Shown piece by piece: positions 19,501 through 27,523 of a stretch of DNA of 64,000 nt (its first letter is position 1; every line of letters begins with the position of its first letter). The stretch spans positions 310,001 to 374,000 of the forward strand of contig CANNFT010000001.1 in assembly GCA_947503895.1 (NCBI GenBank), given 5' to 3'. The stretch is from an uncultured Saccharospirillaceae bacterium (GTDB taxonomy: Bacteria; Pseudomonadota; Gammaproteobacteria; Pseudomonadales; Oceanobacteraceae). A model generated the notes under the pieces. It had not been told where the DNA came from and did no database searches. It saw only the letters and a list, made by a program, of their open reading frames with translations. The position numbers and the translations under genes were made by a program.

Positions 19501-20826
19501 ATGAACAATAATCCCTTTCAAACACTAGAAAGGTCACTGGACATTGCACAAGACTTATCTCTCATCAATGTCAGAGGCAAAGTGACGCAGGTACTGGGCA
19601 CCATCATTAAAGCAAGAGTGCCGAATGTCGCTACAGGCGAGCTATGTCACATACAAAATCCGAATCAAGCGCAACCCATATTGGCAGAGGTGGTGGGGTT
19701 CCAGAAACAAGATGCCTTGCTGACGCCCATGGGAGACATCAACGGTATTTCGAACTTATCTGAGGTCATGCCAACCGGACAGCAACACAGCGTTGGCGTC
19801 GGGCCGGGTTTGCTAGGACGCGTGTTGGATGGCATGGGCCGCCCCCTCGATGAATCTACCAAAGGCCCTCTCGTCACCACGGAACATTACCCTGTATATG
19901 CCGATGCTCCTGACCCGCTGACGCGTAAACTCATCGATCGCCCATTAAGCCTAGGTGTACGAGCCTTAGACGGCTTATTAACCTGCGGCGAGGGGCAACG
20001 CATGGGCATTTTTGCTGCTGCCGGTGGTGGTAAAAGCACCTTATTGTCGATGCTGGTCAAAGGTGCGGATGTTGATGTGACCGTGGTGGCCCTCATAGGT
20101 GAACGAGGCAGAGAAGTGCGTGAATTTGTCGAGCATGACTTAGGTGAAGAAGGCTTAAAAAAGTCTGTTTTGGTCATCGCCACTTCCGACCGGCCTTCAA
20201 TGGAGCGAGCCAAAGCAGCCTATATCGCCACCGCAATTGCTGAGTACTATCGAGATCAAGGCAAAAAAGTATTGTTACTAATGGATTCTGTCACAAGGTT
20301 CGCGAGGGCGCAGCGGGAGATCGGGTTAGCAGCAGGAGAACCACCCACGCGTCGAGGTTTCCCGCCTTCTGTTTTTGCCACGTTACCAAGGTTAATGGAA
20401 CGAGCAGGTTGCAACGATAAAGGGTCAATAACGGGTCTCTATACTGTGTTGGTCGAAGGCGATGACATGACGGAACCCGTTGCGGACGAAACACGCTCTA
20501 TTCTCGATGGCCATATAATATTGTCCCGCAAGTTGGCCGCGGCAAATCATTACCCTGCTATTGATGTACTGAGAAGCGTTTCTCGAGTCATGAACAATAT
20601 TGTTGAAAAGGATCATCTTCAACAGGCGGGTAACGTTCGAAAGCTCATGGCCAAATACGAAGAAATTGAGCTGCTACTTAAGATAGGCGAATATCAAAAA
20701 GGCAGTGATGCATTGGCGGATCAGGCTATCGAGTGCATGGATGATATTAACCGTTTTCTTCAACAACCCACTGACGAGTTAGATGCATTAGAAGATACGC
20801 TAGAACGTTTAAGTGACGTGGTTTAA
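19501..20826 (+). CDS. sctN: T3SS ATPase SctN (YscN)
   Basis: A 441-residue F1-beta-related ATPase that unfolds substrates and strips chaperones at the base of the export apparatus. It shows the family Walker A in [13 protein letters not shown], the [10 protein letters not shown] motif, a Walker B around [20 protein letters not shown], and the [13 protein letters not shown] segment characteristic of T3SS ATPases. Here it stands alone on the plus strand, whereas in Yersinia yscN heads the yscN-U operon; in this window sctO-U lie 16 kb away on the minus strand. The ATG at 19501 has AAGG eight bases upstream. Confidence 0.97.
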   Translation: MNNNPFQTLERSLDIAQDLSLINVRGKVTQVLGTIIKARVPNVATGELCHIQNPNQAQPILAEVVGFQKQDALLTPMGDINGISNLSEVMPTGQQHSVGVGPGLLGRVLDGMGRPLDESTKGPLVTTEHYPVYADAPDPLTRKLIDRPLSLGVRALDGLLTCGEGQRMGIFAAAGGGKSTLLSMLVKGADVDVTVVALIGERGREVREFVEHDLGEEGLKKSVLVIATSDRPSMERAKAAYIATAIAEYYRDQGKKVLLLMDSVTRFARAQREIGLAAGEPPTRRGFPPSVFATLPRLMERAGCNDKGSITGLYTVLVEGDDMTEPVADETRSILDGHIILSRKLAAANHYPAIDVLRSVSRVMNNIVEKDHLQQAGNVRKLMAKYEEIELLLKIGEYQKGSDALADQAIECMDDINRFLQQPTDELDALEDTLERLSDVV

Positions 20827-21175
20827 TCGCGATTCCTGAGTGGCGATGCCGCACGATTTTTTGTGTCTCATGCTGAGTCAATAAAGCGAAACCAAGATAA
20901 ATTCGTACCCGAATGGGCGGTCATCGCCGCCCGTCTGAACCCCCAAGTTTCGTGCTGAGTGACATGCTTTAGAACATCAGCGATGTTACAAATGGCTTTA
21001 CCCCATTAAATCTAAACCCCATTAAACCTAAGCCAGCCCAATCAAACATAATCCCATTTCCTAATTAACGGCCTAGGCCGTATCCCATCTTGGTTGTTAA
21101 CAAGACAAGACAGCATTTCCGCCTACACTTCATTTAAAGACGATGTGAACCAGAGATTGAACGAGGACTACATCG
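20827..21175. other. Intergenic stretch downstream of sctN
   Basis: 349 bp with no gene. It holds a GC hairpin GGGCGG-TCATCG-CCGCCC (20915-20932) without a T-tract, a possible weak end signal for sctN. It also holds a perfect 14-bp palindrome ACGGCCTAGGCCGT (21068-21081) about 95 nt upstream of the next gene, and a short stretch of near-repeats CCCATTAAA/CCCCATTAAAC around 21001-21050. Confidence 0.4.
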
Positions 21176-22228
21176 ATGAGTGGCAATCTGAACCATCATA
21201 AAAGACGGTTGAGCATCGTCTGTCTATCTCTCTTGATCAGCGCGTGCTCAACTTCACTGAAGGTAGATACGCATCACCTTGAGAAGTCAGATCCTACGCC
21301 TTCTATCAAGAACACTTCTTTCGTCACGAACAGCCCAAACCTAATCATTCATACACTGCCGGTCGGAGCGGGAAACTGTCAAATTATGTCCTGCCCAAAC
21401 GAAGATAAAATCGTGGTGTTTGATTGCGGGTCAACCGGATCGGCAGAGCAATCGTGGAATGTTTCGAAGATTCAAGAGTATCTAAGGGATATCGGCGTAC
21501 AAACTTCAACGCGCATAACCGTCTCAATTAGTCATCCAGATGCAGACCATTACAATTTTATTCCTGACCTATTTACGCAACCCGTCTCGTCCATCTACGC
21601 GAGTGGCGATACCCATGAATACAGTCAAGCCATGAGAAATTGGTTTACAACACAGTCTCAAAATGGTGTCCGTATTCAACGTTTTACAGAACCACAACAT
21701 TCAACCGAAAACGTGCCAGATCTTGGATGCAAAAATAATGTGTGGAGTCGGATATTGGCCGTTGCCGTTGGAAGCAGTAAAAACGCTCGTAGCATGGTCG
21801 TTGCTATTGGTTTTAATCATGCGTTTCAAGCGATCTTCACGGGCGATATGACCGATGAAACAGAGCAGTATATTGCAGACAATTTATCAAGCACGGGGGT
21901 TATCATTAGTAAGACAAATTTTATCACCGGCGCGCACCACGGAGCGTCTACTCACGGTAGCAACAGCGCTCAATGGGTGAAAGACAATCATGCTGATGTC
22001 GCTGTCTTTAGTTCAGGCACACGTCACAATCATCCTAGGTGTTTAGCCACCGAAAAGTATGAAGTGACGTCGATGAAAACCGTGAATCATACCTACACAT
22101 GTGGGAACGCCAATGCACCAAGGTCCACCATCCAAACAGATAGAGCTGTTTTCGGTACGCTGGACAATGGCCTACTACTAATAGAAGCCAGCCCTACTGG
22201 TGGATTCAAATTCCACCCGCAGCGTTAA
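21176..22228 (+). CDS. Exported lipoprotein with metallo-beta-lactamase fold (ComEC/Rec2-like hydrolase)
   Basis: 350 residues. A signal peptide ends in a lipobox (SLLISACS), so it is likely a membrane-anchored lipoprotein facing the periplasm. The metallo-beta-lactamase core is clear: HPDADH at about residue 119, a second strand FTGDM with metal-ligand Asp, then GAHHGASTHGS and a later HNHPR. These resemble the ComEC C-terminal/competence-type hydrolases more than true lactamases. It sits inside the T3SS cluster, between sctN and the sctL end, but no known T3SS has such a part; it may be cargo picked up by the cluster. The substrate (phosphodiester or nucleic acid) is inferred from family only. 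The ATG at 21176 has GAGGA ~10 nt upstream. Confidence 0.75.
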   Translation: MSGNLNHHKRRLSIVCLSLLISACSTSLKVDTHHLEKSDPTPSIKNTSFVTNSPNLIIHTLPVGAGNCQIMSCPNEDKIVVFDCGSTGSAEQSWNVSKIQEYLRDIGVQTSTRITVSISHPDADHYNFIPDLFTQPVSSIYASGDTHEYSQAMRNWFTTQSQNGVRIQRFTEPQHSTENVPDLGCKNNVWSRILAVAVGSSKNARSMVVAIGFNHAFQAIFTGDMTDETEQYIADNLSSTGVIISKTNFITGAHHGASTHGSNSAQWVKDNHADVAVFSSGTRHNHPRCLATEKYEVTSMKTVNHTYTCGNANAPRSTIQTDRAVFGTLDNGLLLIEASPTGGFKFHPQR

Positions 22229-22355
22229 GGGCAGCTCTGCAATCGAAGAACACCGTGAATCTATTCACAGCGTTCTAGATGCCTGAATAGGTATGGTCAG
22301 ATGATCAAAATGGAATCAAACCAGCAGATCATTCAACTGTTTCAATACCCATTAT

Positions 22356-22607
22356 TTACCCAGCTGCTAACTCTTCAATCATATCCTTGGTCATGTCGCC
22401 TATTGGGTCAAATGTCTTATCCACGATACTTTTGACAATATAGTCCTTTAATTCTAAATCTGAATATTCACTGTCGGTGTTGGCTTGAAGCATGAGATTT
22501 TCAAAATCGGATACGGCACTGGCTGAAGCCGTTTGATGGGTAGAATCACCGTAAACATTTTGTGAAGTTGCGCTGCTACCGATTGCAGGGATTGTCTCAA
22601 TGGTCAT
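22356..22607 (-). CDS. Small T3SS-associated protein at the yscM position
   Basis: 83 residues, last gene of the sctC-L block, 20 bp after sctL. In Yersinia this spot is yscM/lcrQ (115 residues, negative regulator), but this protein is shorter and I see no convincing similarity. It has a Ser/Ala/Thr-rich, unstructured first third and an acidic, helical second half (FENLMLQANTDSEYSDLEL, DKTFDPIGDMTKDMIEELA). A secreted regulator or small export substrate is possible. Function unknown. Confidence 0.6.
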   Translation of the reverse strand: MTIETIPAIGSSATSQNVYGDSTHQTASASAVSDFENLMLQANTDSEYSDLELKDYIVKSIVDKTFDPIGDMTKDMIEELAAG

Positions 22608-22627
22608 GTATTATCTCCTAATGGCTT

Positions 22628-23257
22628 TCAATGGTTATCTTCGTGCAATGAAACGGTGTTTTTTAAGGTCTTCTCAATCATTTCAAACTGATCATGCAAT
22701 GTTAAGTCCAGCACGGAGACTGATGTTTCAATTCTACAATCGCCTGGCAAAATGGAGGAGCTGACTCTTTGTTCTATGACGAGATCGGGATCAGAATTAC
22801 GCCATGCCGCTAGTTGAGCGGTTACAACATCCACATCCTGCTCACAAATTGAAAGGACAATCGCCTCTTCCGATTTAAAACGTTCCATGGCTAACTTGGT
22901 TCTGCTGACGGTTAAATCATCTAATGGGATATTGCCCACTATACTGCGTAAGGTCGTCGTGATCAGGCGAATAAATTTCTGTTCAAGATTCTGAAGGTTC
23001 GAGGATTTTCTTAATTCAAATTCAACTAACTTTTCAGCATACTCTTTTTTTGCTTGCTTTAAACCCTGTTTGTACCCTTCTTCTTTTTCTTTGGCCTGTA
23101 TTTCCGCTGCTTCACGAATCATAGATTGCTGTTGATGTTTCGCAGCTTCTAAAATATTTTCACCCATTAAAATGTCTTGAAAATCGGAATGTTTGAGAAC
23201 ATCCACGCCTGTGTCGATAAGCATCTGTTGATCTATCAGTGTTAGATTAGGCAGCAT
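22628..23257 (-). CDS. sctL: T3SS stator protein SctL (YscL)
   Basis: 209 residues, FliH/YscL family. An N-terminal region is followed by a charged coiled coil (about residues 45-90, with IQAKEKEEGYKQGLKQAKKE, key residues only) and a C-terminal domain that binds the ATPase SctN. In the cytoplasmic sorting platform it links SctN to SctQ. It overlaps sctK by 11 bases, and is followed by the small 83-residue gene. Confidence 0.9.
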   Translation of the reverse strand: MLPNLTLIDQQMLIDTGVDVLKHSDFQDILMGENILEAAKHQQQSMIREAAEIQAKEKEEGYKQGLKQAKKEYAEKLVEFELRKSSNLQNLEQKFIRLITTTLRSIVGNIPLDDLTVSRTKLAMERFKSEEAIVLSICEQDVDVVTAQLAAWRNSDPDLVIEQRVSSSILPGDCRIETSVSVLDLTLHDQFEMIEKTLKNTVSLHEDNH

Positions 23258-24008
23258 ATTTACTCTCTTTTACGTTCATCCATTCTTGATAGGCTTTAGT
23301 CGTCATTTGCTTAGCCCACCGATAGTTATCCGGGTCTGTTCCAGCTTGCCAACTAGCGGAGACTTGACTCTGATACTCGTATGGGAATTTCCATGCCATT
23401 CGCTGCATCATTGATGTGCCCTGATTACTTTTAAGCTTCAGACTTCCATTTTCAGTTAGAAACAGCCCTGACAGCGTACAACACAACACCGCAGCGCCAT
23501 TGACCATAAAATATTCGTCAAGAGCTGACTGTGGACATTTCGTCAGTTTAACTTTGAGTTTTTCAGGTATGGCGTTGTCAACAAATGATTTTTTCCCTTT
23601 ATTATAAAATGGCGCTTGCTGCATAATTTTTTGATAACGATCAGCGGGAAACAGCTGACGAATTTCGCTCAGTTTTCGTCCATTCAGCACTTTTTTGACT
23701 TCGTGATAACAGACCATTAAACCGGCAATTTTGCATAAATCCTGAAGCTGCTCCACGTCTAGAAAGTACAAGTCTACTAATTTACCCTCTAAGTCGATCA
23801 AGCAAGGGGCAGCAACCTTCCAGTGCTGTTTCCACCACTGATTCACCCCTATTTTGACTTCGTTATTTTTACTTTCGTTGAGTGCCTGAATCGTTTCGCC
23901 ATAAGGACAGGCTTCGATCCAAGAGTAATGTAAGCCATCCAATGGAAAGCCATTAAACTGCATGAACGCTTGCATTAACGGTAGATTGTTGTGCATTGAT
24001 CTGACCAC
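23247..24008 (-). CDS. sctK: T3SS sorting-platform protein SctK (YscK)
   Basis: 253 residues, the usual size of YscK/PscK, at the conserved place between sctJ and sctL. The sequence (for example NLPLMQAFMQFNGFPLDGLHY near the start, and WWKQHWKVAAPCLIDLEG) is only weakly conserved in this family, so identity rests on position and length. SctK connects the SctD ring to SctQ at the cytoplasmic face. It overlaps sctL at its end and follows sctJ by 3 bp. Confidence 0.82.
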   Translation of the reverse strand: MVRSMHNNLPLMQAFMQFNGFPLDGLHYSWIEACPYGETIQALNESKNNEVKIGVNQWWKQHWKVAAPCLIDLEGKLVDLYFLDVEQLQDLCKIAGLMVCYHEVKKVLNGRKLSEIRQLFPADRYQKIMQQAPFYNKGKKSFVDNAIPEKLKVKLTKCPQSALDEYFMVNGAAVLCCTLSGLFLTENGSLKLKSNQGTSMMQRMAWKFPYEYQSQVSASWQAGTDPDNYRWAKQMTTKAYQEWMNVKESKYAA

Positions 24009-24011
24009 CCG

Positions 24012-24785
24012 TTAAGCAGCTTCTATTGAACGTTGAACCGTATACTGTCGGTACAACCAATATCCAAGAAATACGAATGATAATATTGAAATACTAATGA
24101 AAGTGATGGCCAATGCGAGAAACCAGCCCACATCACCTTCTTCCACCATGACAAACCCTAGGTGGTTAATCGCCGGTTGATCAGCTTGTGTACGAATAGC
24201 CGTATTGAATAACGACACTGAAACCTGTTCATAGCTTAATTTCTCGATGCTGTTTGAGACGAGTGACTTTACCTTAGGCACAATGTTTTCAATGGATAGT
24301 TTATCTGTATGTTTGATAAATACCGAAGCCGAGGCGTTTACAGCCTGATCGCCGTAACTGTCATTTTTGGGCAGGACAACATGAACACGGGCAGATACCA
24401 CACCATCTATCATGCTAATCGTGGATGATAACTCTTGAGATAAAGCGAAATTGAGTCTGGCTGCTTCTTCTTGTGGTGACGAGATCATGCCATCTTTAAA
24501 GAAAATATCGCCCATGGTTTTAAATTGCTGCTTGGGGTATCCCTTACGTTTTAGTAGCTGAACAGACTGAGAGATATCTTTTTCATCGACGAGTATATTG
24601 TGCAACCCATCTTTATTGACATTCTTTTCACTTGAAATGCCTGAATCAATGAGGATTGATAACATTTCATTGGCCTCAACCTCCGAAAGACTCGTATAAA
24701 GTTCCGTTTTACAACCGGCTAACAATAGCACTGCCATGAGTATACTTATTTGACGCAGGCGTAGTTGTGTCGTCTTGTTCAGCAT
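24012..24785 (-). CDS. sctJ: T3SS inner-ring lipoprotein SctJ (YscJ)
   Basis: 257 residues. The signal peptide ends in the lipobox LLLAGCKTELYTSLSE, a hallmark of the YscJ/PrgK family, followed by the two ring-building domains (EANEMLSILIDSGI, then ARVHVVLPKNDSYG) and a single C-terminal membrane segment (~225-247). It forms the 24-mer inner-membrane ring with SctD. It directly follows sctI. Confidence 0.95.
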   Translation of the reverse strand: MLNKTTQLRLRQISILMAVLLLAGCKTELYTSLSEVEANEMLSILIDSGISSEKNVNKDGLHNILVDEKDISQSVQLLKRKGYPKQQFKTMGDIFFKDGMISSPQEEAARLNFALSQELSSTISMIDGVVSARVHVVLPKNDSYGDQAVNASASVFIKHTDKLSIENIVPKVKSLVSNSIEKLSYEQVSVSLFNTAIRTQADQPAINHLGFVMVEEGDVGWFLALAITFISISILSFVFLGYWLYRQYTVQRSIEAA

Positions 24786-24794
24786 GATTTTTTC

Positions 24795-25220
24795 CTATTG
24801 TGCTTTGAGTAAATTATCTACACTGCGGTCAATACCACCGGCGGATTTCGCGAGTAAGTCCTGCTTGAGAGACCATAGGTTCATATCAAACGTCACCTTC
24901 ATTAAGTCTGAAGAACTTAGATTTGGGTCACTCAGTGACACCATAATATCTTCCATATGCTGTTTCGATTCTGTTCTTAAGCGTTCGACACCGTCTAAAA
25001 CGCGATCACCTAAGCGATTATTCTCTGTCTCTATGGGCTGCATCTTTATCGCATCGGTCGATTCGACACGATTGATGTGTATATCCGATGTATTCCCTGC
25101 CTCCATGGCCCGATCGAATTGATGAATATCTTCAGCTTTGACCGGCTTGAGTGCTTCAGTGGGTGCGACTTTCTCTACCGCTGGTACGTTTGTGACATTC
25201 GTTGCTACCGCTTCAATCAT
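24795..25220 (-). CDS. sctI: T3SS inner rod protein SctI (YscI)
   Basis: 141 residues; YscI is ~115. The conserved C-terminal part is present: DPNLSSSDLMKVTFDMNLWSLKQDLLAK followed by the helix GGIDRSVDNLLKAQ (key parts shown separately). The variable N-terminal half is polar. It forms the rod/adaptor anchoring the needle in the basal body. It follows yscG by 3 bp; no yscH (yopR) lies between them, unlike Yersinia. Confidence 0.9.
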   Translation of the reverse strand: MIEAVATNVTNVPAVEKVAPTEALKPVKAEDIHQFDRAMEAGNTSDIHINRVESTDAIKMQPIETENNRLGDRVLDGVERLRTESKQHMEDIMVSLSDPNLSSSDLMKVTFDMNLWSLKQDLLAKSAGGIDRSVDNLLKAQ

Positions 25221-25223
25221 GAT

Positions 25224-25580
25224 TTAACTCATTAATGAATGTGAAAGTGCCAGCTCAGGACTTTGACCTAGAGCCTCCAAATTCGAGACACAATCTTTTG
25301 CGACTCGGCTATTTCCCATTTTCATGCTCACCAGTGTTTTTAGCATTAATACCGTTTCATTATTGGGCTCAACGCCTAATCCTTTATCCAGTAATTGTTC
25401 TGCGCTATGCCAATCGCTGTTATTCATTTCGCAGAGGGCATGAATAACGTATCCAATAGCGTGTTCACTTCTCAGTTGAGTTAAACCTTTAGCAATAGCA
25501 ATTGCGTTTTGGTGGTCTGCATGACTCGCAGCAATAAATCCTAATTCGGCCATGACCTTGATTTGTTGAGTGCCAAACAT
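25224..25580 (-). CDS. yscG: T3SS needle chaperone YscG-like
   Basis: 118 residues with TPR-like helical pairs (AELGFIAASHADHQNAIAIA, ALCEMNNSDWHSAEQLLDKG and VLMLKTLVSMKMGN). With YscE it keeps needle subunits (SctF) from polymerising in the cytoplasm. YscG is 115 residues and comes directly after the needle gene, as here. Between the two lies a 134-bp gap holding a strong stem-loop. Confidence 0.85.
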   Translation of the reverse strand: MFGTQQIKVMAELGFIAASHADHQNAIAIAKGLTQLRSEHAIGYVIHALCEMNNSDWHSAEQLLDKGLGVEPNNETVLMLKTLVSMKMGNSRVAKDCVSNLEALGQSPELALSHSLMS

Positions 25581-25656
25581 CGTTAACGCCTTTTAGTAAA
25601 TATGAGTTAGGTCGTATCGTATTTGTGGTGAATGGTAGAGTCTGAATGAAATTCAA

Positions 25657-25694
25657 CGCTACTCACAAATTTATATATTATTTGATGAGTAGCG
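25657..25694 (-). other. Stem-loop directly downstream of the needle gene
   Basis: CGCTACTCA-CAAAT on one side and ATTTG-A-TGAGTAGCG on the other: 9+5 bp with a one-base bulge, loop about 9 nt. It lies between sctF and yscG. A partial terminator or 3'-end stabiliser would make needle mRNA more abundant than the downstream genes. Confidence 0.55.
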
Positions 25695-25714
25695 CGAATA
25701 ATCCACGCCCTAAA

Positions 25715-25984
25715 TTATGGGAGTTTTTGTACCATTTGCTTAAATGTATCAACCATGGACTTAACCATTGAGCTTGATAGACCCACAGCAAAGCTCCATT
25801 CATTCATTTTTTGCTGCAATTCAAGAACGGCGGTTGAATTATCTAATCCATCTTGCTCCGCCGTCGCAAATGCGGTTCGTAGATCGGCTTCTTTTGAGCT
25901 CGACAAATTTCTGATCGTCGTAGCCACATCTGATATATTGACGCCTAAATCTGTTGCCGTACCGGTTCCAATAAAACTAGCCAT
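25715..25984 (-). CDS. sctF: T3SS needle subunit SctF (YscF)
   Basis: 89 residues, the size of YscF (87). It is two amphipathic helices with a short loop, the first from about NISDVATTIRNLSSS, then SFAVGLSSSMVKSMVDTFKQMVQKLP-type ending, the conserved needle C-terminus. Hundreds of copies form the extracellular needle. It is between yscE and yscG, the conserved order, and followed by a stem-loop. Confidence 0.95.
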   Translation of the reverse strand: MASFIGTGTATDLGVNISDVATTIRNLSSSKEADLRTAFATAEQDGLDNSTAVLELQQKMNEWSFAVGLSSSMVKSMVDTFKQMVQKLP

Positions 25985-26009
25985 GGTTTTCTTCCTTCTG
26001 TCTTGTGAT

Positions 26010-26222
26010 TTATAGTGGTTTTATGACAGCAATAGATGCTTCTATCGCTTGGAGTAATATTTCTGCTTCTTTATATTTTTCAGGTGTTAAGCCCGATTGC
26101 AGTGATCTTGATAGCGAACGTTCATTGTCTTGAAAGTCGTTTATTAACTGACGTTTTGTAGCATCAGATCCTGCCTGTTTGAGTTGTTCTTCCAGTGACA
26201 TCCGATTTTCTGTAGTATTCAT
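26010..26222 (-). CDS. yscE: T3SS needle chaperone YscE-like (SctE-accessory)
   Basis: The ATG at 26222 (MNTTENRMSLEEQLK) gives 70 residues, close to YscE (66), with GGAAG five bases upstream. The longer frame to 26291 adds an unlikely N-terminus. It is mostly helical, with LEEQLKQ near the start and a C-terminal helix ending EASIAVIKPL, like the ESAIAII end of YscE. It works with YscG as the needle-subunit co-chaperone. Confidence 0.85.
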   Translation of the reverse strand: MNTTENRMSLEEQLKQAGSDATKRQLINDFQDNERSLSRSLQSGLTPEKYKEAEILLQAIEASIAVIKPL

Positions 26223-26309
26223 TTTAGCTTCCAAATCCACTTTATTTACTAATGTGTAACCCAGTACGAACGGAGGTTTCCACTTTTTCATAAGAAGTGA
26301 TCGAATCGC

Positions 26310-27521
26310 CTAAAATACCAACTCAACTTTTACTCGCTCTGAGTTTTTTCCGATGATGACATGTCGTAAATCTATATCTTTTATCGAAAAGCCATTTCCT
26401 ATTTGATTACCAATAAATAAACGCTCACCTGTGCGAGTCAATAAAAACGGCGTATTACCAAGATTGACACTGCTGATTTCTAAAGGTGGGATATCATAAT
26501 GTTTTTGAATGGTGACATTGTTCTGCCAATTCGTGACCAAGGGGAGATCTTTCTGCATAGATGCCAACACTTTCTTCCATTGAGACTCGTTTGGCCATTG
26601 GCCAGACAATTCAAGCGTCCCTGGTTCAGCCCCATTTTTTACAACAACAGTATCTATCTTATAAGCGGCCAGCGTCATTTCAGCCGCTGTCTTGAGTTGG
26701 TTTAAGTCTGTGAGCTGTAAGTCATATTGGCCACCGCGTGGCAGCGCTGAGAGAATATTTTCACGATCAAGCGAATGATTAATAAAGCCTTTGACAATCG
26801 AGCCGTGAGTCGACGGTATAACGGTCAACGTTTCGTATCCCGCATCTCTCAATAGCTGATTTAGCGCATCTTGATGGACGTCCGCGCGATTGATGACGGC
26901 CGAATCATTGACAGTTATTGGAGTGGACGAGCTAGAACCTGAAACTGAAGCATCCTTACTCACGACCATCATGGCAGATGCTGTCACCACCACAATGCCG
27001 CAGCCTAACGCTAGCAGCGCTGACTTCATCAATCTTCGCAATGGTAAACGTTCGGTTTGATGAGCCGTTTCAGGAGCACTTTTATATTCGCTGACGGTCT
27101 GGCGAGTCGCTGATTGTTGAGTCTCGTTCTCCGTAGCCTGCTCCGCATTCAATTTGCTGGCAACCGCGTTTTCAGGAGGTGTACTCGGTATCGCGATGTC
27201 ATTCAGTGCTTGATCTTCACTGGCCAATACAAAATGAAAGTCTGCCAGACTGATAATAGAAATCGGCTCAAGATCAATGGTGTTTGAGGCGATAGGCTTA
27301 CCATTCAAGTACGTTTCTTTATACTGAGGCATGCCCTCTTCTAGAATTTCTAACTGCGCAACTTGGTCGTTTAATTGAAGCTTGAAGTGCTGTGATTGCA
27401 CAGCCACGTTATCGAGTACTAAGTCGGCATCGTCATGATTGCCGATAATGTATTCCCCTGCTTCTAACTCAATTTCAGCGTCTTTATTCGGCCCGGATAA
27501 TATGCGTAGAACCCAATCCAT
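26310..27521 (-). CDS. sctD: T3SS inner-membrane ring protein SctD (YscD)
   Basis: 403 residues, near the YscD size (419). An FHA-like cytoplasmic domain fills residues ~1-100 (WVLRILSGPNKDAEIEL, EYIIGNHDDADLVL), then a polar linker. A single membrane helix is at ~167-190 (SALLALGCGIVVVTASAMMV), followed by periplasmic ring domains. It joins the SctJ ring to the secretin and, via the FHA domain, to the sorting platform. It follows sctC by 2 bp. Confidence 0.93.
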   Translation of the reverse strand: MDWVLRILSGPNKDAEIELEAGEYIIGNHDDADLVLDNVAVQSQHFKLQLNDQVAQLEILEEGMPQYKETYLNGKPIASNTIDLEPISIISLADFHFVLASEDQALNDIAIPSTPPENAVASKLNAEQATENETQQSATRQTVSEYKSAPETAHQTERLPLRRLMKSALLALGCGIVVVTASAMMVVSKDASVSGSSSSTPITVNDSAVINRADVHQDALNQLLRDAGYETLTVIPSTHGSIVKGFINHSLDRENILSALPRGGQYDLQLTDLNQLKTAAEMTLAAYKIDTVVVKNGAEPGTLELSGQWPNESQWKKVLASMQKDLPLVTNWQNNVTIQKHYDIPPLEISSVNLGNTPFLLTRTGERLFIGNQIGNGFSIKDIDLRHVIIGKNSERVKVELVF

Positions 27522-27523
27522 AA

